Positions 6,881 to 18,006 of a stretch of 64,000 nt of DNA are shown one piece after another; the stretch's first letter is position 1, and each line of letters opens with the position of its first letter. The stretch is from the NCBI GenBank assembly GCA_014874475.1, contig JADBJJ010000022.1, positions 52,242 through 116,241 of the forward strand, given 5' to 3'. Position numbers and translations under genes: made by a program. The DNA is from Chloroflexota bacterium (GTDB taxonomy: Bacteria > Chloroflexota > Anaerolineae > B4-G1 > DUEL01). Under the pieces are notes generated by a model. That model did no database searches. It had not been told where the DNA came from and worked only from the letters and a program-made list of their open reading frames with translations.

Positions 6881-9800
6881 ATGAAACTGACCGTTCCGTT
6901 CATTCTACTGACCTTTCTGCTGATCCTGGCCCTCCTGAGCGGCGCGGCTCTTGCCGCCGACCACCGCGCCGCCCTGCGCGGCATCCCCCCGGGCCTGCCC
7001 GAACCCGTCGCCGATGCCGACGTCCCTCTCCTCTGCGTCAACGCGGCGCTTCATGCTCCCTCGCAGCCCCTCTCCCTGGAGCAGACACTGGACCTCATCG
7101 CCGCCGGTGGCTTCCGCTGGGTGCGGCAATCCTTCCCCTGGGCGCTGATAGAACCCGCTCCGTACCAGTACGACTGGGCCCTCTGGGATCACATCGTAGA
7201 AGAGACGGCCCTGCGCGACCTGCGACTGATCGCCGTCCTGGAGCGTCCGCCGGATTGGGCCGGGAATCCCCCCATCCCGGTGGACTTCGCCCGCTTCGCC
7301 GGAGCCGTTGCGGCCCGCTACGGCGACCGCATAGACTACTATCAGGTCTGGCACAACCCCAACCTGCAGGACGGCTGGGGCACGCAGCCGCATCCGGCCC
7401 AGTACGCCGAACTCCTCCGTCAGGCCGCCCAGGCCATCCGCTCCGCTGACCCCGATGCCCGCATCCTTCTGGCAGGCCTGGCCCCCACGGTGGAGCAGGG
7501 ACCTCAGAACATCTCCGAAGTCCGCTTCCTGGAGGAACTCTACACCGTCGGGGCGGCCCCGTATTTTGACATCGTCACCGCCCAGGCCTACGGTTTTGAG
7601 ACGGGGCCGGAGGACCGGCGGGTGGGTGAGGGAGTGCTCAACTTCTCCCGCGCCGTCCTGATCCGGGAAGTAATGGAAGCCCACGGGGAGGGCGGGAAAT
7701 CCCTCTGGGTCTCCCACTTTGGCTGGAACAGCCTCCCGCCGTCCTGGGAGGACGTTCCCTCTATCTGGGGAACCGTTGATGAAGGGACTCAAGTGGCGTA
7801 CACCGTCGGCGCGCTGGAGCGGGCCCGCCGAGAGTGGCCCTGGGCTGGCGCGATGTGCCTTTCCCACTTCCAACCCGACCTGAGCCTGCCCGCGCCCGGC
7901 ACAGGCACCCCCGACGCCCGTCGCCACTGGGGCTTTGCCCTGGTCGGGCCCGACGGCACTCCCCGGTCTCTCTACGACGCGGTGGCCGAATGGGCCCACC
8001 GTACCCCCACCAATGACCCTGGATACTGGACCCCATCTTCCGGCGTCGCCACCTGGGAGGGTGGGTGGGAACTCTCCGAATTGGGCGCCGACCCGGGGCA
8101 GGAGGGGACGTACACGGTGACGATTCCCTTCTGGGGCACCGACTTCGGTTTGCGGGTGCGGCCGGGCAACTACCGGGCCTACCTCTACGTCGCGGTGGAT
8201 GGAGAGCCGGCCAATATGCTCCCCCAGGATGAGCAGGGCCGGGCCTACGTCATCCTGACCTCCCCGGATTACCGGCCTCAGGAAGTTACGATACCGGTCG
8301 CCCGGGGCCTTGCGCCGGGGCGGCATACCGCCGTTGTGGTCGCCGAACGGGGTTGGGATCAGTGGCCGCTGGCAGGGTGGAGTGTGGGGTACCGCCCCGA
8401 CGACCGTCTCTATCGGCGCGCCCTAACAGGCCTGGGAGCCCTTGTGCTGGGCGCGCTGGCGGGAGCGGTCGTCATCGGGCGGCGGATGGACTGGGGCCGG
8501 GTCGGGCGCGCGGTCGCCGATGTATGGGCGCGCTTCTCGGAGGGGGTCCGCTGGGTGCTTACCCTCATCGCCGCTGGCCTCCTCTGGGCGGGGGCCTGGA
8601 TGACCTGGGGCCTGGAGACGGGCGGGGGCGTCTTCCGCCGCCTGGGAGAGGGCGGCAGTCTCGCAGTGACGCTGGCCACCGCCGGCCTCTTCTACTCCCC
8701 CTGGTTCCTGCTGACGGTCCTCGCTGGCCTGGTGCTCTTCGGCATCATCCTTCTGCGGCCCGATTACGGGCTGGCGCTGATCGCCGGACTGGCTCCCTTC
8801 TATACCCTTCCCCGCCCGCTCCTGGATAAAGCCTTCTCTATGGCCGAAATCGTCACCCTGATGACGCTGGTGTCGTGGGGGGTGAGAGCCCTCTCTTCTC
8901 TTGGCTCTTCCCCTTCTCCCGCTCTGCGGGAGAAGGGAGAGGGTGGCCTAAAGGGCTGGGGGTGGGGTGGGGGCGTCGTCCTGGCCCTCGTCCTGGTCTC
9001 TCTGGCCTCCACCCTCCAGGCCGACTTCCAGCGGGTGGCCTGGAGGGAACTGCGGACGACCATCCTGGAGCCGGCCCTGTTCTACCTGATGCTGCGGACG
9101 CTGCCGATGAATCGCCAGGGGCAGGCACAAGGCCTCTCCCCGCTGTGGCGCGTGGCCGACTTTTTCGTCCTGGGTGGGGTGGCGGTGGCCGTCATCGGCC
9201 TGGTCCAGTACGCGTTGGGGGTCAATCTCATCACCGCCGAGGGAGGATTGCCCCGCCTGCGCTCCGTCTACGGCTCGCCGAACAACGTGGGGCTCTACCT
9301 GGGGCGGGTGCTGCCGCTGCTGGTGGCGGTGGCCTTGCTGGCGCGGGACCGGAGGCGGCGGCTGGCCTACGGGCTGGCCGCGCTGCCGGTGGGCGCGGCG
9401 CTGCTGCTCAGTTTCTCCAAAGGGGCCCTCCTCCTGGGCGTTCCTGCCGCCCTGGTGACGGTGGGGCTTCTGGCGAATGGGCGCTGGCGCTGGGCCACCC
9501 TGGTCCTTATCCTGGTCCTGGCGCTGGCGCTGATCCCGCTCCTGCAACTGCCTCGCTTCGCCTCCCTCTTCACCACCCAGGAGGGCACCACTTTCTTCCG
9601 CCTCAAACTCTGGCAGGGGACAGCGGCGATGATTCGGGACCACTTCTGGCTGGGCGTGGGACCGGATAACTTCCTCTACCACTACCGGAGTCGCTACATC
9701 CTCCCCTCGGCCTGGCAGGAGCCGGACCTCTCCCATCCCCACAACTTCCTGCTGGACTTCTGGGCCCGGCTGGGGGTCCTGGGGGTGGTGGCAGGTATCG

Positions 9801-10023
9801 GGCTACAGGTCGCCTTCTGGCGGGCCGCCCTCCCCCTGCGCCGCCACGCCGACCCCGATGCCCGCGCCCTGGCCGTCGGCCTTATGGGCGGCGTCGCCGA
9901 CATGCTGGCCCACGGCCTGGTGGACCATTCGTTCTTCCTGATAGACCTGGCCTACGCCTTTTTCCTGGCCCTGGCTCTCGCGGAACGAATGAAACAAAAC
10001 GACAAAGAGACAAAAGGAGCAAA

Positions 10024-10027
<4 letters not shown>
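6881..10027 (+). CDS. Fusion: secreted glycosidase-like barrel (inactive?) plus O-antigen ligase membrane domain
   Basis: The 1048-residue protein has three parts. Residues 1-26 are a signal segment ending AALAA. Residues about 45-375 resemble a GH39/cellulase-type TIM barrel (WVRQSFPWALIEPAPYQYDW), but the expected acid/base motif WNEPN reads WHNPN (157-161) and the expected nucleophile motif EFGW reads HFGW (279-282), so both catalytic Glu are missing. A beta-rich segment follows (380-505). From about 515 the chain is multipass membrane and includes an O-antigen ligase/Wzy signature: VYGSPNNVGLYLGRVLPLL, LLSFSKGALLLGVPAALV, GVGPDNFLYHYR and PHNFLLDFWARLGVLGVV. It probably joins or polymerises surface glycans outside the cell. 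The stop overlaps the amylase TTG. Residues ~664-693 come from an inserted palindromic repeat. Confidence 0.8.
8896..8980. repeat. Palindromic repeat element inserted in frame inside the ligase gene
   Basis: A perfect 12-base inverted repeat CCCTTCTCCCGC/GCGGGAGAAGGG (8911-8922 and 8926-8937, 3-base loop) is followed by a G-rich tail, AGGGCTGGGGGTGGGGTGGG. A related element in inverted orientation lies at about 48883-48945. Here it is translated as a Ser/Pro/Gly/Lys-rich loop between two membrane helices, without a stop or frameshift. Confidence 0.7.
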
Positions 10028-11481
<1,454 letters not shown>

Positions 11482-11552
11482 CGGCGGCCGCCGGCGTGCT
11501 GCGCCTCACCCTCCCGCCTCTCTCCGGGGCGGTGCTGGCGCGCGGCCCATAG

Positions 11553-11828
11553 CGCCGGACCTGCGCGGGCTGACACCTGGGCTGTGCCGGGTCAAAGCGG
11601 CGCAAGATTTGGCCGTTGAACAAACCTTAGACTCCCTCTGCCCCGAAAAAGAGGCGAGCGTCACTGTCCGCTCTACTCCTCGTCCAGCGGCGCGCCGCTG
11701 CCGGATGGTGTGCAACCGGGCGATTCCCGCGGCGCCATCGCTCGCGCCACCTCTCGTCCAGCGGCGCGCCGCCGTTAACCCACCCCCGCCCCTCTTCACA
11801 TTCCCCCTCCCGTTTCACCCTTCACTCT
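11553..11828. other. Intergenic region with a 19-base direct repeat
   Basis: No gene is visible. TCGTCCAGCGGCGCGCCGC occurs at 11680-11698 and again at 11754-11772, 74 bases apart; its core GGCGCGCC is palindromic. The genes on either side converge. The rest is plain pyrimidine-rich sequence. Confidence 0.55.
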
Positions 11829-13250
11829 TCACGCTTTACGATGATGGTAATGAATCATTGCCCCTCGGAATCCCAGCGCGGCCTCCAGGACAGCCTCTGT
11901 CAATGTGGGATGGGCATGGGTTGTCCAGGCCAGGTCGTCCGCCGTGGCGCCCGTCTGTACTGCCAGCGCCCCTTCGGCGATCAGTTCGGTGACGTGCGGG
12001 CCCATCATATGCACCCCCAGCACCCGTCCGCTGCCCGCCTCGCAGACGATGCGCACCAGCCCCTCCGTCTCCCCCAGAATCTGGGCACGGGGATTGGCGG
12101 AGAACGGGAACTGGAGCACCCGGACGTCGGCGCCCTGCTGGCGGGCCTGCTCTTCCGTCAGTCCGACGCCCGCTACCTCTGGCGAAGTGAAGATAGCGCT
12201 GGGCACGGAGCGGTAGTCCACCGCCCGCTTCTGACCGGCGATATTCTCCACCGCCACCCGCCCGTCCACCATCGCCTTGTGGGCCAGCATCATCCCGCCC
12301 ACCGCGTCGCCGATGGCCCAGACGTTGGGGATGTTCGTCTGCAGGTACTCGTCCACTGCGATGGCCCGCCGGTTCATCTGGACGCCGACCTCCTCCAGCC
12401 CCAGGTCGGCGGTGTTGGGCCAGCGGCCCGTCGCCAGCAGGACCCGGTCGCCCTCTACGGCCTCTTCGCCCTTCGCCGTGGCAAACCGTACCCGCAGGGT
12501 CAAGGCTTGCCCCGCTCCTGCTTCTTCCACAGCCTGGACCGTCGCGCCGGTGCGGATGTCCATTCCCCGCCGCCTCAGCAGGGCTGCCAGCCGCTTGGAT
12601 ATGGCCTCGTCGGCTGCGCCGGGGAGGAGATTCGGCATCATCTCCAGGACGGTGATCCGGCTCCCCAGCGCCTCGTAGATGCAGGCGAACTCCAGCCCGA
12701 TGACCCCGCCGCCGATGACAATCAGATGGGCCGGGACGGTGGAGACGTCCAGCGCCTCCGTACTGGTCACCACGCCGGGCAGGTCCAGGCCGGGGATGGG
12801 CGGGCGGGCCGTCACCGAGCCGGGAGCCAGGATGATATGTCGGGCGGTTACCTCTGTCGTCTGCTCGGCCCCGTCGGCCACGGCGAGGGCATCCGGGCGG
12901 ACCAGGCGGCCCCGGCCCCGGATCACCGTCACCTTCCGCTCCTTCAGCAACTGCTCCACGCCGCCCACCAGCCGCTCCACGGCGGCCCGCTGGTAGGCCA
13001 TCATCCTCTCCAGGTCAGGCGCGGCTTCGGGGATATGGACGCCGTACTCTGCGGCGCGGCGGGCCCGGACCAGCAGGTCTGTGGCGGTGACCAGCGCCTT
13101 TGTCGGGATGCAGCCGACGTTGAGGCACGTCCCGCCGATGCGCGCCTGCTCCACCAGCGCGACGCGCAGCCCCAACTGGGCAGCCCGCAACGCGGCCACG
13201 TACCCACCGGGCCCCGCCCCTAAAACTGCAACATCGTAGACTTCGGTCAT
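11829..13250 (-). CDS. lpdA: Dihydrolipoamide dehydrogenase (E3)
   Basis: E3 re-oxidises the dihydrolipoyl arm of 2-oxoacid dehydrogenases or the glycine cleavage system, using FAD and NAD. The N-terminal FAD motif VLGAGPGGYVAALRAAQLG is followed by the redox-active pair GGTCLNVGCIPTKAL at about residues 40-54. The NAD motif VIGGGVIGLEFACIYEALG and the second FAD motif VWAIGDAVGGMMLAHKA follow, and the C-terminal HAHPTLTEAVLEAALGF carries the catalytic His-Glu. Length (473 aa) is standard. The ATG has a good ribosome-binding site (AGGAGGATGAA). No E1/E2 or glycine-cleavage gene lies beside it; the lipoate-assembly cluster is 17 kb away. Confidence 0.96.
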   Translation of the reverse strand: MTEVYDVAVLGAGPGGYVAALRAAQLGLRVALVEQARIGGTCLNVGCIPTKALVTATDLLVRARRAAEYGVHIPEAAPDLERMMAYQRAAVERLVGGVEQLLKERKVTVIRGRGRLVRPDALAVADGAEQTTEVTARHIILAPGSVTARPPIPGLDLPGVVTSTEALDVSTVPAHLIVIGGGVIGLEFACIYEALGSRITVLEMMPNLLPGAADEAISKRLAALLRRRGMDIRTGATVQAVEEAGAGQALTLRVRFATAKGEEAVEGDRVLLATGRWPNTADLGLEEVGVQMNRRAIAVDEYLQTNIPNVWAIGDAVGGMMLAHKAMVDGRVAVENIAGQKRAVDYRSVPSAIFTSPEVAGVGLTEEQARQQGADVRVLQFPFSANPRAQILGETEGLVRIVCEAGSGRVLGVHMMGPHVTELIAEGALAVQTGATADDLAWTTHAHPTLTEAVLEAALGFRGAMIHYHHRKA

Positions 13251-13305
13251 TTCATCCTCCTGTATGCCGAAATGATCCCCCGGGTTTCCTGTTCCGAACG
13301 TTTGT

Positions 13306-13887
13306 TCACTCGGTCATTTCCTCACTTCTCTCGTGTTCCATCCGGCAATCCGTCTCCGGGTGAGTCCAGACGGTCAGACCACAGCCGGGGCAGGTGGCCG
13401 GCTGGAGACGGCTCTTCCTCTGCTTGCGCGGCCGCACCTCCGGTGTAAGCAGTGAAAGGGGTCCTGGCCGTGAGTGCACGGAACGGGGGGCTTTTGACCC
13501 TGGCGCGACTTGGTGATTTCGGTTTACCTCCACCCGGAAGATGGATTCGGAGAGAGGGGTCTCCTGGCAACGGGGACAGGGGCACTGCAGGGCGGGAGCC
13601 TCTGCAGTTGCCGGCCCGAGGACTGCCGCCAGCGGCCGTTCCACCTGGGGATCAGCCGGGCGGTAGTAAGCAAAAAGCCCCTCCTGGCGCCGGGAAATCG
13701 GGCCGGCCTCCCGCAGCACCCGCAACGGCTGGGAGGCACAGGGTTGGGAAACTCCCAGCGCGGCCGGCAGGTGAGAGACACAGGCTTCCCCGCTCCGCAG
13801 AACGTCCAGAATCCGCAGGAGCGCCGGATGGCCCAGGAGGAACAGACGGATTACGGGTTCGTAGTGTTTTTCGTCCCCGGGGGTCAC
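13306..13887 (-). CDS. ArsR-family winged-helix regulator with cysteine-rich C-terminal extension
   Basis: The N-terminal ~90 residues are an ArsR-type helix-turn-helix: LLGHPALLRILDVLRSGEA, VSHLPAALGVSQPCASQPLR as recognition region, then the wing RRQEGLFAYYRPADP. The C-terminal ~100 residues are not part of the standard domain and hold two Cys clusters, CPCPRC and CPGCGL, that could form a zinc ribbon or metal-sensing site. The start is GTG at 13887. A consensus promoter (TTGACA/TATATT) ends only 12 bases before it, leaving a leader of about 6 bases. It lies 55 bases upstream of lpdA, which it could regulate. The ligand is unknown. Confidence 0.8.
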   Translation of the reverse strand: MTPGDEKHYEPVIRLFLLGHPALLRILDVLRSGEACVSHLPAALGVSQPCASQPLRVLREAGPISRRQEGLFAYYRPADPQVERPLAAVLGPATAEAPALQCPCPRCQETPLSESIFRVEVNRNHQVAPGSKAPRSVHSRPGPLSLLTPEVRPRKQRKSRLQPATCPGCGLTVWTHPETDCRMEHERSEEMTE

Positions 13888-13899
13888 TATGCGATGAAA

Positions 13900-13927
13900 A
13901 ATATACCCCCGATTCCGTTTTTGTCAA
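13900..13927 (-). promoter_or_regulatory. Promoter of the ArsR-type gene
   Basis: Read on the minus strand: TTGACA (-35, 13927-13922), 16-base spacer, TATATT (-10, 13905-13900). It is a near-perfect sigma-70 promoter and points at the GTG at 13887. Confidence 0.72.
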
Positions 13928-14074
13928 GATGACGGTCGTCGCCTAAAGGGGATGAAGGGGATGAAACCTGCCGGGCAAGGCACTGTGGGTCGGATTTCCT
14001 ATAGACCGGGAGCCTGCCCTGCATTCCGCCACAATTCAAGACGGACTTACCGCAGGCGCAAGCGCGAGCGCTGG

Positions 14075-14102
14075 TTGCTGTTCTTGGCAAAGGTGATATA
14101 CT
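14075..14102 (+). promoter_or_regulatory. Promoter of eno
   Basis: TTGCTG (14075-14080), 16-base spacer, TATACT (14097-14102). The eno ATG follows 38 bases after the -10 and has its own ribosome-binding site. Confidence 0.58.
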
Positions 14103-14107
14103 TATAA

Positions 14108-15436
<1,329 letters not shown>

Positions 15437-15524
15437 GGTTCGCTACCGTCATCCCGGTGTTTATCCCGGTGTTGCCGGCAATGGCACCATTCGCCTCTTA
15501 ACGGTTGGGCTTGAGGAAATCCTT

Positions 15525-16934
15525 GTGCGCACCAAAATGGTCTGTACCTTAGGGCCGGTCTCGCGGGACCCCGAGGTCATCCGGGGGCTCCTGCGAGCCG
15601 GGATGACCGTCGCCCGCATCAACTTCTCCCACGGCGACCTGGAGACCCATGCCCGCACCATCGCCACCGCGCGGCAGGTGGCCCAGGAGGAGGGCCGCCT
15701 GCTGGCTATTATGGCCGACCTCCAGGGCCCGAAACTGCGGCTGGGGGAACTGCCCGCCGACGGCGTCGTCCTGCGGGCGGGGGAGGAAATCATCCTCTCC
15801 CCGGCACCCTTCGCCCCAGGCCGCCTGCCCGTGCCCCATCCAGAGGTCCTGGCTGACCTGCGGGAAGGCCAGCGAATTCTCTTAGACGATGGCCAACTGG
15901 AACTGCGGGTGGAGCAGGCCGATGGCGGAACCGTCCGCTGCCGGGTCGTCTTCGGTGGACGGCTGACTTCCCATAAGGGCCTGAATCTTCCCGGCGCTTC
16001 GCTGCGTATCTCCGCGCTCACCGAAAAGGACCGCCGGGATGCCCGCTTCGCGGTGGAGCAGGGTGTGGACCTGATCGCGCTCTCTTTCATCCGTTCCGCG
16101 CAGGACGTGCTGGAACTGCGAGGACTGCTACGGGAACGGGGCGCGGCCGATCTGCCCATCGTCGCCAAGATAGAGAAGGTAGAGGCAATGGAGGCATTTG
16201 ACGAGATTCTGGAGGTCACCGATGCGGTGATGGTGGCGCGCGGCGACCTGGGGGTGGAGACTTCGGCCGAAGAGGTGCCGTTCTACCAGAAGTGTATCAT
16301 CCGGGCCTGCAACCGGGTCGGTAAGCCCGTCATCACCGCCACCCAGATGCTCCAGACGATGATAGAAAACCCCACTCCCACCCGCGCCGAGGCGTCCGAC
16401 GTGGCGAACGCTGTCCTGGACGGCACCGACGCGGTGATGCTCTCCGGCGAGACGGCGATCGGAGCCTATCCGGTAGAGGCGGCACGGACGATGGCCCGTA
16501 TCTGTGCCGGCGCCGAGGCCCACCTTTCCCCTGAGCGCCTTCTACATGAACTGGAATGTCCGAAAGGGTCGGTCACCGGGGCCATCAGCCGGGCGACGGT
16601 GGAGATCGCCGCCGAGGTGGGCGCGCAGGCCATTCTTACCGCCACTATGTCCGGCACCACGGCCCGCATGGTCGCTCGCTACCGCCCCTCAGTGCCGATC
16701 ATCGCTGCCACTCCCAACCTCCGCACCCAGATGCGGCTGGCGCTGGTCTGGGGAGTGACGCCGATGCTGGTCCCGACGTTCACCAACACCGACGAGATGG
16801 TCGTCTTGATGATCCAGGCCGCCCTCCAGACCGGCCTGGTCCAGAACGGGGACCGGGTGGTGCTGACCGCCGGCGTCCCCTTCGGCGGTGAAGGCCGCAC
16901 CAATATGCTGCAGGTCCGCGTTGTGGGAGAATAA
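15525..16934 (+). CDS. pyk: Pyruvate kinase
   Basis: It transfers the phosphate of phosphoenolpyruvate to ADP. The N-terminus RTKMVCTLGPVSRDP and GMTVARINFSHGD are typical. IVAKIEKVEAMEAFDEIL holds the catalytic Lys and metal-binding Glu, VMVARGDLGVE the next metal site, and KPVITATQMLQTMIENPTPT the signature region. A C-terminal allosteric-type domain is present (ISRATVEIAAEVGAQAIL to the end). The start is GTG at 15525; the 469-residue length is normal. No PEP-utilising C-terminal extension is present. A strong hairpin follows the stop. Confidence 0.97.
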   Translation: MRTKMVCTLGPVSRDPEVIRGLLRAGMTVARINFSHGDLETHARTIATARQVAQEEGRLLAIMADLQGPKLRLGELPADGVVLRAGEEIILSPAPFAPGRLPVPHPEVLADLREGQRILLDDGQLELRVEQADGGTVRCRVVFGGRLTSHKGLNLPGASLRISALTEKDRRDARFAVEQGVDLIALSFIRSAQDVLELRGLLRERGAADLPIVAKIEKVEAMEAFDEILEVTDAVMVARGDLGVETSAEEVPFYQKCIIRACNRVGKPVITATQMLQTMIENPTPTRAEASDVANAVLDGTDAVMLSGETAIGAYPVEAARTMARICAGAEAHLSPERLLHELECPKGSVTGAISRATVEIAAEVGAQAILTATMSGTTARMVARYRPSVPIIAATPNLRTQMRLALVWGVTPMLVPTFTNTDEMVVLMIQAALQTGLVQNGDRVVLTAGVPFGGEGRTNMLQVRVVGE

Positions 16935-16938
16935 ACTG

Positions 16939-16972
16939 ACGGGCCAGGCATTTTCAACAGTGCCTGGCCCGT
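16939..16972 (+). terminator. Hairpin after pyk
   Basis: A perfect 12-base stem, ACGGGCCAGGCA (16939-16950) with TGCCTGGCCCGT (16961-16972), 10-base loop. There is no long T-run, only GTTC. The right arm TGCCTGGCCCGTTC recurs almost exactly after murA (59894-59907). Confidence 0.6.
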
Positions 16973-16985
16973 TCGGAGAAATGAA

Positions 16986-17612
16986 ATGGAGCGACTGGAA
17001 GCCATCGGCGAGGAGATCCGGGCCGACCTCTCCGCCCGGGACGCGGCGCGGGACGAGGCCCTCCGCCGCTCCCGCGAACTGGTCCGCCTCTGCGCTACCG
17101 CCATCCGCGCCGCCCATCGGGAAGAGTGGGATGCCGCCAGGGAGTTGCTGGTTCAGGCCAGCGATGTCGCCGCCGGGATGGTGGAGGCGGTGGCCGCGTA
17201 CCCGGACCTCCTCTACGCCGGCTACGTCCAGGATAGCCTGAAGGAACTGACGGAGGCCCATCTGGTACTGGCGATGGTAACCGGCGCGCCACTCCCTGAG
17301 CCTGCCGCGCTGAGGGTTTCCTCTGCGGTCTACCTCAACGGTCTCTGCGAGGCCGCCTCCGAACTGCGGCGGCGGTGCCTGGACCTGTTGCGGCGGGACC
17401 GGCTGCCGGAGGCGGAGCGGTTGCTTTCGGTGATGGAGGCTGTCTACGACCTGCTGATGACCTACGACTTTCCCGATGGGGTGACCGGCGGCCTGCGCCA
17501 CCGGGTGGACCAGTTGCGGGGGGTGCTGGAGCGGACTCGCGGGGACGTGACTCAGGCTCTCCTGCAGGGCCGATTGCTGGCTGCCCTGCAACGGGGGATG
17601 GAACACGGGTAG
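16986..17612 (+). CDS. Translin-family protein
   Basis: The 208-residue all-helical protein resembles prokaryotic translins, which form octameric shells and bind or cleave RNA. Matching features are the segment YVQDSLKELTEAHLV, YLNGLCEAASELRRRCLDLL, VYDLLMTYDFPDGVTGGLRH and RGVLERTRGDVTQA near the C-terminus. The spacing of conserved Glu and Asp residues fits the family, though the function of bacterial members is poorly known. It starts 50 bases after pyk, just past the hairpin, with weak ribosome-binding sequence GGAGAA. No partner such as a nuclease subunit (TRAX) is separately present. Confidence 0.75.
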   Translation: MERLEAIGEEIRADLSARDAARDEALRRSRELVRLCATAIRAAHREEWDAARELLVQASDVAAGMVEAVAAYPDLLYAGYVQDSLKELTEAHLVLAMVTGAPLPEPAALRVSSAVYLNGLCEAASELRRRCLDLLRRDRLPEAERLLSVMEAVYDLLMTYDFPDGVTGGLRHRVDQLRGVLERTRGDVTQALLQGRLLAALQRGMEHG

Positions 17613-17714
17613 ACACGGATGAGCGCCGATGAACAGGGAAAATTCTACCGTGAAGGGCGTCTTTGTCCTTTAGGGTTTTTCGGATGACCTCTAAAGTCTG
17701 TGGAAATCCGTGTT
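17611..17714. repeat. Degenerate intergenic repeat with inverted ends
   Basis: AGACACGGATGAGCGCCGATGAAC starts at 17611, and AATCCGTGTT at 17705-17714 is the inverse of its ACACGGAT core. It resembles the decamer repeat at 40521-40580 (GACGCGGATG). It fills the gap between the translin-like gene and the Cas4-like reading frame. Confidence 0.45.
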
Positions 17715-17736
17715 GCCCGCATTCCTCCGGGGCCTT

Positions 17737-17991
17737 ATGACGATGGAAGAGATCACCGACCGGATGATTCGGGCCAGTGAGATCGGGCAGTATCTGTTCT
17801 GCGCCCGCGCCTGGTGGCTGGGCTCGGTGGAGGGGGTGCCTTCTGCCCACCGAGAGGAGATGGAGGCCGGGCAGAACCTCCACCGGCGGCACGGACGAGG
17901 GGTGCGCGCGGCGGTCATCCTTTTCCGCCTGGCCTGGGCGCTGCTGGCGCTGGCCCTTTTCGTGGGCATCCTGGCCCTCCTGGGCCGCTGA
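17737..17991 (+). CDS. N-terminal part of a Cas4-like (PD-(D/E)XK) protein with C-terminal membrane helix
   Basis: These 84 residues contain RASEIGQYLFCARAWWLGS, the N-terminal helix and first cysteine typical of Cas4/Dna2-type nucleases, then a His-rich stretch (NLHRRHGRGV) and a membrane helix (ILFRLAWALLALALFVGILA). The frame ends in TGA at 17989-17991. The same frame resumes five codons later as the next gene, which holds the catalytic motifs and the three remaining cysteines. The pair is therefore either two membrane-tethered subunits, one gene broken by a nonsense mutation, or a read-through product. ATG at 17743 is an alternative start. No CRISPR array or other cas gene is in the window. 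Confidence 0.6.
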   Translation: MTMEEITDRMIRASEIGQYLFCARAWWLGSVEGVPSAHREEMEAGQNLHRRHGRGVRAAVILFRLAWALLALALFVGILALLGR

Positions 17992-18006
17992 CCGGAACGG
18001 TTTTTC

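Noticed and set aside
11482..11552. Second copy of the amylase tail as a small gene of its own
   Set aside because: It has no start codon or ribosome-binding site and is explained by tandem duplication.
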